NCBI RefSeq assembly: GCF_038049925.1
Contig: NZ_CP145809.1
Coordinates: 3,010,599 to 3,074,598 of the forward strand
Reading direction: 5' to 3'
DNA: 64,000 nt
DNA from: Georgenia sp. M64
GTDB taxonomy: Bacteria; Actinomycetota; Actinomycetes; Actinomycetales; Actinomycetaceae
Under the pieces are notes generated by a model. That model did no database searches, had not been told where the DNA came from, and worked only from the letters and a program-made list of their open reading frames with translations. Positions 28,453 to 37,428 of the stretch are shown here, one piece after another; the first letter of the stretch is position 1, and every line of letters starts with the position of its first letter. Position numbers and translations under genes: made by a program.

Positions 28453-29322
28453 GTGAGCAGGACCACCGGGCCCCAGGCTGCGCTCGCCCGAGCCCGGCTC
28501 CAGGACGACCTCGTCGTCACCGGTGAGGCCGTGGCGCTCGACGTGCGCCCGGCGTCGGTGGGGGTGCGGATCCTCGGCGGCCTCGTGGACGCGCTCGTCT
28601 ACGGCGGCGTCGCCGTCCTGCTCCTCGTCGCGGCCGGACGGGTGCTCACCGAGCTCAACCCCGCCCAGCTCGGCATCGTCCAGGTGGCCACCTTCGCCGG
28701 CGTGCAGGTGCTCGCCCCCACGGTCGTGGAGACCCTCTCCCGCGGCCGGTCCCTCGGCAGGCTCGCCGCCGGGACCTCGATCGTGCGGGACGACGGCGGT
28801 CCGGTGCGCCTGCGTCACGCCCTCGTCCGGGCGCTGGCCGGCGTGGGTGAGCTGTGGCTCACCGCGGGGTCCGTGGCCATCGTCGTCGCCGGTCTCAACC
28901 GCCGCGGGAAGCGCCTCGGCGACCTCCTCGCCGGCACCTACGCCGTCCGGGTCCGCGGCGGTGAGCGCCGCCCCGCACCCCTGCACATGCCCCCCGAGCT
29001 CGCCGGCTGGGCGGCCGGTGCCGACATCCGCTCCCTGCCCGACGGCCTCGGCCTCGCGGCGCGGTCCTACCTCACCAGGTTCGCCACGATGACGCCGGAC
29101 GCCCGGGCCCGGATGGGGGCCGCGCTGGCGGCGGAGGTGGAGCCCTTCGTCGCCCCGCCACCGCCGTGGGGCACCCCGCCGGAGCGCTTCCTCGCCGCCG
29201 TCCTCGTCTCCCGGCGGGACCGTGAGCACGCGGCGGGCCTGCGGGCGCGCGAGCGCGAGACCGCGGAGTCCGCAGCGGTCGCCCGCCTGCCCCACGGGGT
29301 GCCCGACTCGCGCCGCGGCTGA
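28453..29322 (+). CDS. RDD family membrane protein
   Basis: 289 residues; GTG 28453, leaderless. The RDD domain covers about 30-175 with ASVGVRILGGLVDALVYGGVAVLLLVAAG (the R-x-x-x-x-x-x-D pattern), SRGRSLGRLAAGTSIV and NRRGKRLGDLLAGTYAV. The C-terminal 110 residues are cytoplasmic and Arg/Ala-rich. RDD proteins are of unknown or ion-transport-related function. Pairing with divergent spoIIM is a recurrent actinobacterial arrangement. The open frame further upstream is spoIIM shadow. Confidence 0.88.
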   Translation: MSRTTGPQAALARARLQDDLVVTGEAVALDVRPASVGVRILGGLVDALVYGGVAVLLLVAAGRVLTELNPAQLGIVQVATFAGVQVLAPTVVETLSRGRSLGRLAAGTSIVRDDGGPVRLRHALVRALAGVGELWLTAGSVAIVVAGLNRRGKRLGDLLAGTYAVRVRGGERRPAPLHMPPELAGWAAGADIRSLPDGLGLAARSYLTRFATMTPDARARMGAALAAEVEPFVAPPPPWGTPPERFLAAVLVSRRDREHAAGLRARERETAESAAVARLPHGVPDSRRG

Positions 29323-29344
29323 GCCGCACCGGCACCGCGCCCGG

Positions 29345-29860
29345 TCAGAACCTCACCTCCGGCGCGGGCACCACGGCGACGCCGTCCGCGGCGAGCTCCT
29401 CCTCCACCTCGCGGGACAGGACCGCGGCGGAGGCGTCGTCGTCGTGGGTGGCGTGCGCACCGCTGGCCAGGACCACCGCGAAACCCGCCTGCAGCGCCGA
29501 CCGGCTCGTGGCCCGGACGCAGAAGTCGGACTGCATCCCGGCCACGACGACGGTGCCGACGTCCTCCTCACGCAGGCGCGCGGCAAGGCCGGGGTTCGCC
29601 GCGAAGGCGTCGGAGACGTCCTTGTGCAGCACCAGCTCGCCCTGCGCCGGCGCGACGGCCAGCTCCCACCCGGGGGTCCCGGGCTCGTCGGGGTACCCGC
29701 GCGGGCCGTCGTTCTGGACGTGGACGACGACCGCGCCGGCCACGCGCGCGGCGGCCAGGAGCCGGTCGACCGCCGTCCGGACGCTCTGCGCCGTCGGGAC
29801 CGCACCGTCACCCTCGAGCATGTTGCGCTGGGCGCCGAGGACGAGCAGGGCACTTCTCAT
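29345..29860 (-). CDS. Isochorismatase-fold cysteine hydrolase lacking the catalytic Asp
   Basis: 171 residues; ATG 29860 gives the normal N-terminal strand. The fold is recognised from MRSALLVLGAQRNML, VVVHVQNDG, ELVLHKDVSDAF and GMQSDFCVRATSRSAL. The catalytic triad of this superfamily is Asp-Lys-Cys: Cys114 and Lys80 are present, but the Asp of the usual LLVIDxQ motif is Gly9 (LLVLGAQ). Either activity is lost or altered. Converges with the RDD gene 22 bp away. Substrate unknown; a binding or regulatory role is possible. Confidence 0.85.
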   Translation of the reverse strand: MRSALLVLGAQRNMLEGDGAVPTAQSVRTAVDRLLAAARVAGAVVVHVQNDGPRGYPDEPGTPGWELAVAPAQGELVLHKDVSDAFAANPGLAARLREEDVGTVVVAGMQSDFCVRATSRSALQAGFAVVLASGAHATHDDDASAAVLSREVEEELAADGVAVVPAPEVRF

Positions 29861-29987
29861 GGAGCCAGTGTGCCGACGCCGGGCCACGAGGGGAACGGAC
29901 CTCGGTCGCGGCGTATCCTCGAGACGTCACCTCCACGGCGGCGTCGCCGCGGCGGTGCTGCGACGACGCGCAGCGGGAGGGATCGGC

Positions 29988-31124
29988 ATGGTCACCGGCG
30001 AGACGCGAGCCACCGGCCCGGTGAGCACCACGCCGGCCGGCCCGGCCCCGCGGACCCCGGGCCGCCGGACCCTCATACCCCCGGCGACGACCCCCCGGGC
30101 GCTGGTGCCCAGGACGCTCGTCCCCCGGGCGCTGGTTCCTCGCGCGCCCGCGCCCAGGGCGCTGGTTCCTCGCGCGCTCGTCCCCCGGGCCGTGGGCCCG
30201 CGTGCTCTCGTGCCCCGGACGCTCGCCACGCACGTCGAGGCCGCCCGCGACCGGCTGCCGGGGCGGCGGCTCGAGACGCGGCGGGCGCTGGGGCGGCGCC
30301 TGGTCATCACGGCGGACGACCTGGGGATCGACCCCGAGACCAACGCCGCCATCGTCGACCTCCTCGCCGCCGGGCACGCCTCCGCGGCCACCCTCATGCC
30401 GGTGGCGCCCGCGGCCCGTGACGCCGTCCGCCAGGTGCTCGCCCGGGCGGTGCCCCACCCGCGCCTGCACGTGACCCTCACCGGCGCCCGCGAGTTCGCC
30501 CCGTGGCACCCGCTCGCGGGCTCCGCCGTCCACAGCCTCACCGACGACGCCGGCGCCTTCCACGTCTCCGCCGCCCGGGTCGAGCGGGAGGGCGACCCGG
30601 ACCACGTCGTCCACGAGATGACCGCCCAGCTGGGGTGGATGCACGACGAGGGGCTCGCGCCGGAGGCCGTCGACTCCCACTCCGGGACCCTGTACGGCAT
30701 GCACGGACGGTCCTTCGCCGAGGAGGCCGTGCGCTTCGCCGCCCGCCACGGGCTCGCCCTGCGGGTCCCCCGGCGGCTGGGGACAGCCGCGGTGCTGGGG
30801 CCGCGCTTCCGCCGTGACCACGCCCGGGCCGTGACCCTGGCCGACGCCTCCGGCGTGCCGCTGCCCGAGGCGATGGTCAGCTGCTGGCTGCCCGGACGCC
30901 TGGTCCTGTCCTACGCCCAGCTCCGCGCCTCGGTCCTCGCCCAGCTGCGGCACCTGCCCCCCGGCACCTCCGAGCTGGTGGTGCACCCGGCGCCCCCGGG
31001 AGGGGCGGGCCGGCTCGTCCCGGCCGAGGGGCGCAAGCGGGTGTGGGAGCTGCGCCTGCTGCGCGACCCGGTCCTGCACCGCGAGCTGCGGCGCGAGGGC
31101 ATCGAGGTGGTGCCGTCCTGGTAG
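29988..31124 (+). CDS. ChbG/YdjC-family carbohydrate deacetylase with repetitive N-terminus
   Basis: 378 residues; GGGAGG 8 nt before ATG 29988. The catalytic domain starts at about residue 103 (RRLVITADDLGID: metal-binding Asp pair) and includes LHVTLTGAREF (variant of the usual LHxxLT), DSHSGTLYGMHG (metal His) and SELVVHPAPPGG. Such enzymes deacetylate chitooligosaccharides or related amino sugars. Residues 35-85 consist of degenerate pentapeptide repeats (RALVP, RTLVP, RAPAP) that have no counterpart in ordinary ChbG proteins. No signal peptide, so it is cytoplasmic. Adjacent genes do not indicate a pathway. Confidence 0.85.
   Translation: MVTGETRATGPVSTTPAGPAPRTPGRRTLIPPATTPRALVPRTLVPRALVPRAPAPRALVPRALVPRAVGPRALVPRTLATHVEAARDRLPGRRLETRRALGRRLVITADDLGIDPETNAAIVDLLAAGHASAATLMPVAPAARDAVRQVLARAVPHPRLHVTLTGAREFAPWHPLAGSAVHSLTDDAGAFHVSAARVEREGDPDHVVHEMTAQLGWMHDEGLAPEAVDSHSGTLYGMHGRSFAEEAVRFAARHGLALRVPRRLGTAAVLGPRFRRDHARAVTLADASGVPLPEAMVSCWLPGRLVLSYAQLRASVLAQLRHLPPGTSELVVHPAPPGGAGRLVPAEGRKRVWELRLLRDPVLHRELRREGIEVVPSW
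30089..30230 (+). repeat. Minisatellite encoding RALVP-type repeats
   Basis: About nine 15-bp units of the form CGGGCGCTGGTGCCC / CGCGCGCTCGTCCCC encode RALVPRTLVPRALVPRAPAP and continuations inside the ChbG gene. Unit length keeps the frame, so the number could change without frameshift. Confidence 0.75.
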
Positions 31125-31183
31125 CCGGCTCGGTGGGCGCCCGACGTCGTGGGGCGCGCCCGACGCGCGGTCGGACCGGCCCG

Positions 31184-32392
31184 TCAGGCCTCGAGCCGCA
31201 ACGCCTGCCGCCAGGTCAGCGCGGTCCCGCCCTGCATGACGGCCCGCTGGTAGATGCGCTCGCCGACCCGCAGGAGCCCGTAGGCGGTGACGGCGGTGAT
31301 CAGCACCGAGACCGCCGGCTCCCACAGGGCGACGTCGTCGCCGAGCATCCGCACCGGCATCGCCACCGAGGAGACGACCGGCACGTAGGAGGCGACGGTG
31401 AGCCAGACGTCCTCGGCGAACAGTCCGGCGAAGAACGCGACCATGATGACGCCCATGACCGGACCGGTGTTGCTCTGCAGGTCCTCGCTGCGCGAGGCGA
31501 GCGAGCCGAGCACCGCCCACACCGAGGCCAGCGCGGCGAAGCCCGCGAGGAAGAAGACGATGAACCAGCCCGAGACGCTGACGAGCCCGCCGAGGTCGGA
31601 GGCGAGGCCGGCGACGTTGACCGCCACCAGGGCGACGACGCCGTAGAGCAGGATCTGGGCGAAGGCGAGGAGCGAGTTGCCCAGCACCTTGCCGTACAGC
31701 AGCTGCCGGACGGGGATCGCGGCGGCGAGGATCTCGACCACGCGGTTCTGCTTCTCCTCCAGGACCGACTGGGCGATCGTCATCCCGAACATGATGGCCG
31801 CCATGTAGAACAGGAACGCGAAGACGAACGTCGCCGCGTAGATCGTGCCCTCCGGCAGCGCGCCGGGGTCCAGCAGCTCGGTGGTGAGCCCGGCGCCGGC
31901 GGCGAGCTCGTCCAGGCTCGTCCCGGCGGCCTCGGCGTTGACGGAGACGACGTAGGTCCGCACCCCCTCGGTGAGCACCGCGGTCAGGGACTCCCCGACG
32001 CCGTCCCGGCCCACCAGCACCCAGCCGCCGTCCTCGGCCAGGAGGGCGGCGTCGGCCTCCTCCGCCTCGACGGCCGCCCGGGCCTCGGCGGGCGACCCGA
32101 CCTCGACGGCGGTGAGCGTGTCGCCCCCGGCCGCGGCCGTCTCGACCGCGCCGCGGCCCTCCGACGACGCGACGGCGACCCGGTGCTCCTCGGCCCGGCC
32201 CTCCATGAAGACGCTCAGGGCGACGCCGCCGGCGATGAGGGCGAGCGTGACGGCGGTCGAGACGAGGAAGTTGCGGTCGGTGAGCTTGACCATGATCTCC
32301 CGGACCGTCACCACGACCCACGGCCGCCGCGGGGGTCTGGTGGTCCCGGGCCCGGCGGTGGCGGGAGGTGCGTCGGTCGTGGTGGTGGTCAT
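31184..32392 (-). CDS. ABC-2 type permease (NatB-like)
   Basis: 402 residues. TM1 at about 45-63 (FLVSTAVTLALIAGGVALSVF), a long extracytoplasmic domain, then five TM spans from about 187 on; the EEKQNRVVEILAAAIPVRQLLYGKVLGN motif between TM2 and TM3 is the typical NatB/YhaP coupling segment. ATG 32392 overlaps the ATPase stop (ATGA). It probably exports Na+, a peptide or an antibiotic together with the upstream ATPase; the nearby two-component system may control it. The longer open frame is a shadow of the ATPase gene. Confidence 0.88.
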   Translation of the reverse strand: MTTTTTDAPPATAGPGTTRPPRRPWVVVTVREIMVKLTDRNFLVSTAVTLALIAGGVALSVFMEGRAEEHRVAVASSEGRGAVETAAAGGDTLTAVEVGSPAEARAAVEAEEADAALLAEDGGWVLVGRDGVGESLTAVLTEGVRTYVVSVNAEAAGTSLDELAAGAGLTTELLDPGALPEGTIYAATFVFAFLFYMAAIMFGMTIAQSVLEEKQNRVVEILAAAIPVRQLLYGKVLGNSLLAFAQILLYGVVALVAVNVAGLASDLGGLVSVSGWFIVFFLAGFAALASVWAVLGSLASRSEDLQSNTGPVMGVIMVAFFAGLFAEDVWLTVASYVPVVSSVAMPVRMLGDDVALWEPAVSVLITAVTAYGLLRVGERIYQRAVMQGGTALTWRQALRLEA

Positions 32393-33303
32393 CGCAGTGC
32401 CTCGCGGTAGATCTCGGACAGGGAGGGGACGATCGGGCTGAACTCGCGCAGACCGCGCTCGACCGCGGCGCGCAGGAGCGTCTCGCGGGCGGCGTCGTCG
32501 GCGAGCTCGACGACCGCCGTGGCGCCCTCGACGTCGAGGACCCGGACACCTGGGGCGCCGCGGACCCAGCCGGCGTCGACGGTGGCCGTGAGCCGGAACC
32601 GCAGGGGACCGCCCGAGCGCAGCTGCTCCGCGGGGCCGGCGGCCATGACCCTGCCGTCGGAGAAGATGACGAGGGAGTCGCACAGGCGGTCGACGAGGTC
32701 GAGCTGGTGGCTGGAGAACAGCACCGGCACGCCGTCGGCGAGCCGGTCGCGCAGGAGGTCGACCATCGAGTCGACGGCGACGGGGTCGAGACCGGAGAAC
32801 GGCTCGTCCAGGACCAGCGCGACGGGTCGGTGCAGCAGCGCGGCGGCGATCTGGACCCGCTGCTGGTTGCCGAGGGAGAGCGACTCCAGCTTGTCGTGCC
32901 CGCGGCCGCCCAGCCCGAACCTGTCGAGCAGCCGTGCGGACTCGGCCTGCGCGTCGCGGCGGGTCATGCCCCGCAGCTGGCCGAGGTAGGTGAGCTGGTC
33001 GGTCACCGGCTGCTTGGGGTAGAGGCCGCGCTCCTCGGGCATGTACCCGAACCTCGCCCGGTCCGCCGCGGTCAGCGCTCGCCCGGCCCACCGCACCTCG
33101 CCGCCGTGGACGGCCAGGACCCCCATGACCATGCGCATCGTCGTGGTCTTGCCGGCACCGTTGGCCCCCACGAAGCCGGTCATGCGGCCGGGCTCGACGG
33201 TGAACGTCACGTCGTCGACGACCGTCCGCTCGCCGAAGCGGCGGGTGAGGTGCCGTATCTCGAGCGCGGGCGCCGGGCCGGGTGCTGTGGCTGAACCGTT
33301 CAT
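32389..33303 (-). CDS. ABC transporter ATP-binding protein (NatA-like)
   Basis: 304 residues. Walker A GANGAGKT, Q-loop MPEERGLYPKQ, signature LSLGNQQRVQ (LSxGxQQ), Walker B ALVLDEPFSGLDP and switch His (FSSHQLDLVD). The C-terminal ~75 residues are the extension typical of ABC-2 exporters (GPLRFRLTATVDAGWV onward). GGAGG precedes ATG 33303. Coupled by ATGA to the permease. The LNQQ/EERGLYP pattern is that of NatA-type ATPases. Confidence 0.93.
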   Translation of the reverse strand: MNGSATAPGPAPALEIRHLTRRFGERTVVDDVTFTVEPGRMTGFVGANGAGKTTTMRMVMGVLAVHGGEVRWAGRALTAADRARFGYMPEERGLYPKQPVTDQLTYLGQLRGMTRRDAQAESARLLDRFGLGGRGHDKLESLSLGNQQRVQIAAALLHRPVALVLDEPFSGLDPVAVDSMVDLLRDRLADGVPVLFSSHQLDLVDRLCDSLVIFSDGRVMAAGPAEQLRSGGPLRFRLTATVDAGWVRGAPGVRVLDVEGATAVVELADDAARETLLRAAVERGLREFSPIVPSLSEIYREALR

Positions 33304-33429
33304 GGTGCTCCTCCAGGTGTGGACCTGTTCTCAGGCTAGGGAGCGGACCGACGGTCGCGGATCCCTCCTTGGACGGGGATCGTGGCGCCGGCGCTCCCCC
33401 GCGCGGCGGGGCCCGCCGCCGGACGGGGC

Positions 33430-34140
33430 TCAGCCGGCCAGACCGGTGCGGTAGGCGAAGACGACGGCCTGGACGCGGTCGCGCGAGGCGGTCTTGGCCA
33501 GGACGTTGGAGACGTAGGTCTTGACCGTCGACTCCCCGAGGTAGAGCTCGACGGCGATCTCGGCGTTGGACAGCCCGCGGGCGAGCAGCCCGAGCACCTC
33601 CCGCTCCCGGGGGGTGAGCGCCTCGATCGCCCGGCGGTCGGCCGGGGCGGGCCCGGGTGCGGCGGTCGGCGCGTCGGTCGGAGCGGCCGGTGCACCCGGC
33701 TCCCGCCGCGACGCCGGGTGGTCGCCCACGAGCCGGGCGATGACCCGCAGGGTCGCCTCCGGGGCCAGCAGGGCGTGCCCGCCGGCGACGGCATGGACGG
33801 CGTCGACGAGGTCGTCGGGGTCGGCGTTCTTGAGCAGGAACCCGCTCGCACCCGCCGCGAGGGCGTCGAAGAGGTAGTCCTCGCGGTCGAACGTGGTGAG
33901 GATGACGACCTTGCCGAGCCCCCGCGCGACGATCTCCGCCGTCGCGGCGATGCCGTCCATGACGGGCATCTGGACGTCCATGAGCACGACGTCGGCGGGG
34001 GTCCGGGCGAGCACCGCGAGGGCCTCGGCGCCGTCCGCCGCCTGCCCGACGACCTCGATGTCGTCCTCGACGGAGAGGACCATGGCGAAGCCCGAGCGCA
34101 CGAGGGACTGGTCGTCGACGAGGACGACCCGCACGCTCAC
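33430..34140 (-). CDS. NarL/FixJ-type response regulator
   Basis: 236 residues. Receiver domain with DD at 9-10, phosphoacceptor D55 (VVLMDVQMP), T and K (LLKNADP) followed by an Ala/Pro linker and the LuxR-type HTH (LTPREREVLGLLARGLSNAEIAVELYLGESTVKTYVSNVLAK). GTG 34140 overlaps the kinase stop (GTGA). It lies 126 bp upstream of the ABC exporter genes on the same strand, which makes the exporter its likely target, as in many antibiotic-sensing modules. Confidence 0.93.
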   Translation of the reverse strand: MSVRVVLVDDQSLVRSGFAMVLSVEDDIEVVGQAADGAEALAVLARTPADVVLMDVQMPVMDGIAATAEIVARGLGKVVILTTFDREDYLFDALAAGASGFLLKNADPDDLVDAVHAVAGGHALLAPEATLRVIARLVGDHPASRREPGAPAAPTDAPTAAPGPAPADRRAIEALTPREREVLGLLARGLSNAEIAVELYLGESTVKTYVSNVLAKTASRDRVQAVVFAYRTGLAG

Positions 34141-35558
34141 GAGGCGCTCCGCAGGGGCAGCCGGGCGCGCACCCGCCAGCCGCGCGCGCCCTCCCGGGGG
34201 CCGATCTCGGCCTCGCCGGAGTGGAGCTGCACCCGCTCGCGCAGGCCGCGGAGCCCGTACCCGGAGCCGGCGGTGCCGGACCGCGGGGCTCCGTCGTCGA
34301 CGACCTCGACCTCGACCCACCGCGCCGCCGCTGCGGTCGTGCCGGTGCGGACCGTGACGCTCACGCGGGCCGCGGTGGAGTGCCGCCGCACGTTCGCGAG
34401 CGCCTCCTGCGCCACCCGGTAGACGCACAGGGCCAACGGTCCGGACAGCCCCAGGAGGTCGCCCTCCCGCTCCTCCACCACCGTCAGCGTGACGGCGAGG
34501 CCGGCGGCCCGGTGGGTGTCGGCGAGCTCGGCCAGCTCCCGCAGCCCCGGCTCGGGTGCGCGACCGTCCTCCCGTCCGGCACCGGTCTCGCTACGTAGCA
34601 CGCCGAGCAGCGAGCGCATCTCCGCCACGGCGTCACGGCTGCTGGACTCGATCGTCCGCAGGGCCTGCGCCGTCTCCCCGGGGTCGCGCGGCAGGACCCG
34701 CCGGGCGGCAGCGGCCTGGATGCCGATGACCGAGACGTGGTGCGCGACGACGTCGTGGAGCTCGCGCGCGATCCGCAGCCGCTCGTCGACGACGGCCCGC
34801 CGGGCCAGCTCGGCCGCCTGCTCGCGGATCTGCGCCGCCTGCGCGGCCAGGCGCTCGCGCTGGAGGGCGCCGCGCCAGGACGAGCGCCCCACGAGGATCG
34901 CCCCGCCGAAGTAGGCGAGGTTGACCACGGCGCTGTAGAGCACGGCCGCCGTCAGCTGCGGCAGCGGGCCGTCGGGCTCGCCGTAGTTGGCCGCCGCCTC
35001 CTCGAAGCCGGCGGTCACGGTGAAGTAGGCGACCACCCACAGCGTCATCGCGAGCAGGACCAGGCCCATCGCGATCCACAGCGGGCGCCGGTCACGCGCC
35101 CAGGCCACCGCGGTGTACAGGGCCGTGAAGTAGGCGACCTGGAAGGCGATCTGGAAGGCGGCTTCGGGGCTGAGGTACGACAGACCCACGAACAGGCCCG
35201 AGGACGCCAGGAGCACCGCGAGGGGGTAGCGCCGGCGCGCGGCCAGCGGCAGGATCATCGCGGCGGTCGCGACGTACGCCCGCCAGGTCTCCTCACTCTC
35301 GTAGCGCATGCCCATGGACTTGGCCACGGCCACCATCGCCAGCGCCACCACGAGGAACGCCAGGGCCCCGGCGACGTCGTTGCGCAGCTGGGCGGGCGTG
35401 GGGCCGGGCCGCTCCCACCACGGGTCCGCCGGGTCGTTGAGCCAGGCGTTGAGGCGGGCGCCGCGCGGGGTCCCCGCGGGGTCGCCGAGCCCCTCGTCCC
35501 CGGCGAGGGCGGACCCGGTGTCCGGGTCCGGCCGCCGACCGGTCAGCGTGCTGGGCAT
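34137..35558 (-). CDS. HisKA_3-type sensor histidine kinase
   Basis: 473 residues. Cytoplasmic N-terminus with LNDPADPWWERPGPTPAQLRNDV, about six TM spans (60-235) with short loops and no large sensor domain, a coiled helix (LQRERLAAQAAQIREQAAELARRAVVDERLRIARELHD) with phosphoacceptor H268 followed by the HATPase domain (QEALANVRRHS, GYGLRGLRERV). This intramembrane-sensing layout fits envelope-stress kinases. TAGGGT lies 7 nt before ATG 35558 and there is no SD, so the mRNA is probably leaderless. Co-transcribed with the response regulator (GTGA). Confidence 0.92.
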   Translation of the reverse strand: MPSTLTGRRPDPDTGSALAGDEGLGDPAGTPRGARLNAWLNDPADPWWERPGPTPAQLRNDVAGALAFLVVALAMVAVAKSMGMRYESEETWRAYVATAAMILPLAARRRYPLAVLLASSGLFVGLSYLSPEAAFQIAFQVAYFTALYTAVAWARDRRPLWIAMGLVLLAMTLWVVAYFTVTAGFEEAAANYGEPDGPLPQLTAAVLYSAVVNLAYFGGAILVGRSSWRGALQRERLAAQAAQIREQAAELARRAVVDERLRIARELHDVVAHHVSVIGIQAAAARRVLPRDPGETAQALRTIESSSRDAVAEMRSLLGVLRSETGAGREDGRAPEPGLRELAELADTHRAAGLAVTLTVVEEREGDLLGLSGPLALCVYRVAQEALANVRRHSTAARVSVTVRTGTTAAAARWVEVEVVDDGAPRSGTAGSGYGLRGLRERVQLHSGEAEIGPREGARGWRVRARLPLRSAS

Positions 35559-35565
35559 GGAGCCC

Positions 35566-35571
35566 ACCCTA
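35566..35571 (-). promoter_or_regulatory. -10 box for leaderless kinase mRNA
   Basis: TAGGGT on the minus strand, 7 nt before ATG 35558; the same box sequence precedes the DUF72 gene at 14058. Confidence 0.58.
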
Positions 35572-35585
35572 GTTCGCGGCTCCCA

Positions 35586-35646
35586 CGCTCCCCCTCCGCC
35601 GTCGGAGGGACCGAGAGCGGCCCCTCCTCCGCCGCGAGGGGGAGCG
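35586..35646 (-). terminator. Compound hairpin after malate synthase
   Basis: Outer arms CGCTCCCCCT (35586-35595) and AGGGGGAGCG (35637-35646) are perfectly complementary, and an inner 7-bp hairpin (CCCTCCG / CGGAGGG, 35592-35609) is an alternative structure. It begins 12 bp past the aceB stop on the minus strand. Confidence 0.55.
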
Positions 35647-35658
35647 AGCGGGCCGGGA

Positions 35659-37401
35659 TCAGTCCACCCGCAGCGTGTACGCCGGCACCGTGAGGAAGGT
35701 GGGGAACTCCTCCCCGAGGGCGACCTCGGCGAAGAGCTCGGCGGCCTGCGCGACCCGCCCGCGGCGCACGGGATCGCCGGCTGCCTCCGCCGTGAGGGTC
35801 GCGGTCTCCTCGTCGAGGACCGTCCGGACGAGCCCGCCGGTGACCGTGACGCCCTCGGCGGTGCGGGTGCCGTTGCGGATCCACTGCCACACCTGGGACC
35901 GGGAGATCTCCGCCGTCGCGGCGTCCTCCATGAGGCCGCCGATGGCCACGGCACCACGACCGCCGAGCCACGCCTCGAGGTAGCGCAGGGCGACGGCGAC
36001 GTTGGTCCGGACGCCGGCGAGGGTGACGTGGCCGGGGGTGGCGGCGACGTCGAGGAGGTTCCGGGCGGTGACGTGGACCTCCTCCCGGGTGCGCCACAGC
36101 TGGTTCGGGCACCGGCCCAGGGCGTCGTCGAACACGTCGCGCACGTAGCCGACCATGCCCGGGTGCGCGACCCACGACCCGTCGAACCCGGCCTCGGCCT
36201 CCCGCCGTTTGTCGGCGCGCACGAGGGACTCGACCTCGGCGTCGCGCACCGGGTCCCTGCTCGGGATGAAGGCGGACATGCCGCCGATCGCGTGCGCGCC
36301 CCGCTTGTGGCACGTCCGCACGAGCAGCTCGGTGTAGGCGTGCATGAAGGGGGCGGTCATCGTGACGTCCGCCCGGTCGGGCAGGACGTAGGCGGGGCCG
36401 GAGTCCCGGAACTTCTTGATCACCGAGAACAGGTAGTCCCAGCGCCCGGCGTTGAGGCCGGCGGAGTACTCGCGCAGCTCGTAGAGGATCTCCTCCATCT
36501 CGAACGCGGCCATGATCGTCTCGATGAGCACCGTGGCCCGCACGGTGCCGCGGGCGATCCCGAGGTCCTCCTCGGCGAAGGCGAAGACGTCGTGCCAGAG
36601 CCTGGCCTCGAGGTGGTTCTCGAGCTTGGGGAGGTAGAAGTACGGCCCCGTGCCGCGGGTGACGAGCTCGGCCGCGTTGTGGAACAGGTACAGCCCGACG
36701 TCGACCAGACCGGCGACCATCGGCTCACCCCCGACGCGCAGGTGCTTCTCGAGCAGGTGCCAGCCGCGGGGACGCACGACGATCGTGGGCAGGTCCCCCT
36801 CCCGCAGGCGGTACTCGCGGCCCTCCGGCGAGGTCCAGGAGATCTCCCGCCGGACGGCGTCGCGGAGGTTGACCTGCCCGTCGACGACGTTGGCGAAGTG
36901 CGGGGTGTTGGCGTCCTCGAGGTCTGCGAGCCACACCTTCGCCCCCGAGTTGAGGGCGTTGACGGTCATCTTGCGCTCGGTGGGGCCGGTGATCTCGACC
37001 CGCCGGTCGACCAGGCCGGGCGCCGGCGGGGCCACCTGCCACGAGCGGTCGTCGCGGATGTGCCGGGTCTCGGGCAGGAAGTCGGGCAGCCGGCCGACGA
37101 CGAGCTGCTGCCGCCGCTCGTGGCGGGCGGTGAGAAGCTCGGCGCGACGGGCGGCGAAGCGGGTGTGGAGCCGGGCGAGGAAGGCCAGGGCCTCCCCGGT
37201 CAGCACCGTCGTCGCTCCGGGGACGTCGGTGAGGACCTCCACCGCGGGCCCCGGGCGTGGCGCCGGGCGTGGCGTCCGGACCGGAGCGGACGCCGGGGTG
37301 GACGCGCTGGGGGCGACCACCCGCAGCGGGGCCGGGTCGGCGGTGCGCCGGGGCGGGGCGACGACGAGGCGGGTGGGGGTGGTGCCGGCGGTGGTGGTCA
37401 T
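35659..37401 (-). CDS. aceB: Malate synthase A
   Basis: 580 residues. Condenses glyoxylate with acetyl-CoA to malate, second step of the glyoxylate shunt. Family motifs: [57 protein letters not shown] (malate synthase signature), [21 protein letters not shown], and [12 protein letters not shown]. The first ~50 residues are an extra Ala/Pro/Arg-rich extension before [14 protein letters not shown] precedes ATG 37401. It follows aceA by 27 bp and so belongs to one operon opposite the RamB-like regulator. This is the A form (about 530-540 residues plus extension), not the larger GlcB form. Confidence 0.95.
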   Translation of the reverse strand: MTTTAGTTPTRLVVAPPRRTADPAPLRVVAPSASTPASAPVRTPRPAPRPGPAVEVLTDVPGATTVLTGEALAFLARLHTRFAARRAELLTARHERRQQLVVGRLPDFLPETRHIRDDRSWQVAPPAPGLVDRRVEITGPTERKMTVNALNSGAKVWLADLEDANTPHFANVVDGQVNLRDAVRREISWTSPEGREYRLREGDLPTIVVRPRGWHLLEKHLRVGGEPMVAGLVDVGLYLFHNAAELVTRGTGPYFYLPKLENHLEARLWHDVFAFAEEDLGIARGTVRATVLIETIMAAFEMEEILYELREYSAGLNAGRWDYLFSVIKKFRDSGPAYVLPDRADVTMTAPFMHAYTELLVRTCHKRGAHAIGGMSAFIPSRDPVRDAEVESLVRADKRREAEAGFDGSWVAHPGMVGYVRDVFDDALGRCPNQLWRTREEVHVTARNLLDVAATPGHVTLAGVRTNVAVALRYLEAWLGGRGAVAIGGLMEDAATAEISRSQVWQWIRNGTRTAEGVTVTGGLVRTVLDEETATLTAEAAGDPVRRGRVAQAAELFAEVALGEEFPTFLTVPAYTLRVD

Positions 37402-37428
37402 CTCGGTGTCCTTCCGTGCTCGTCGTGC

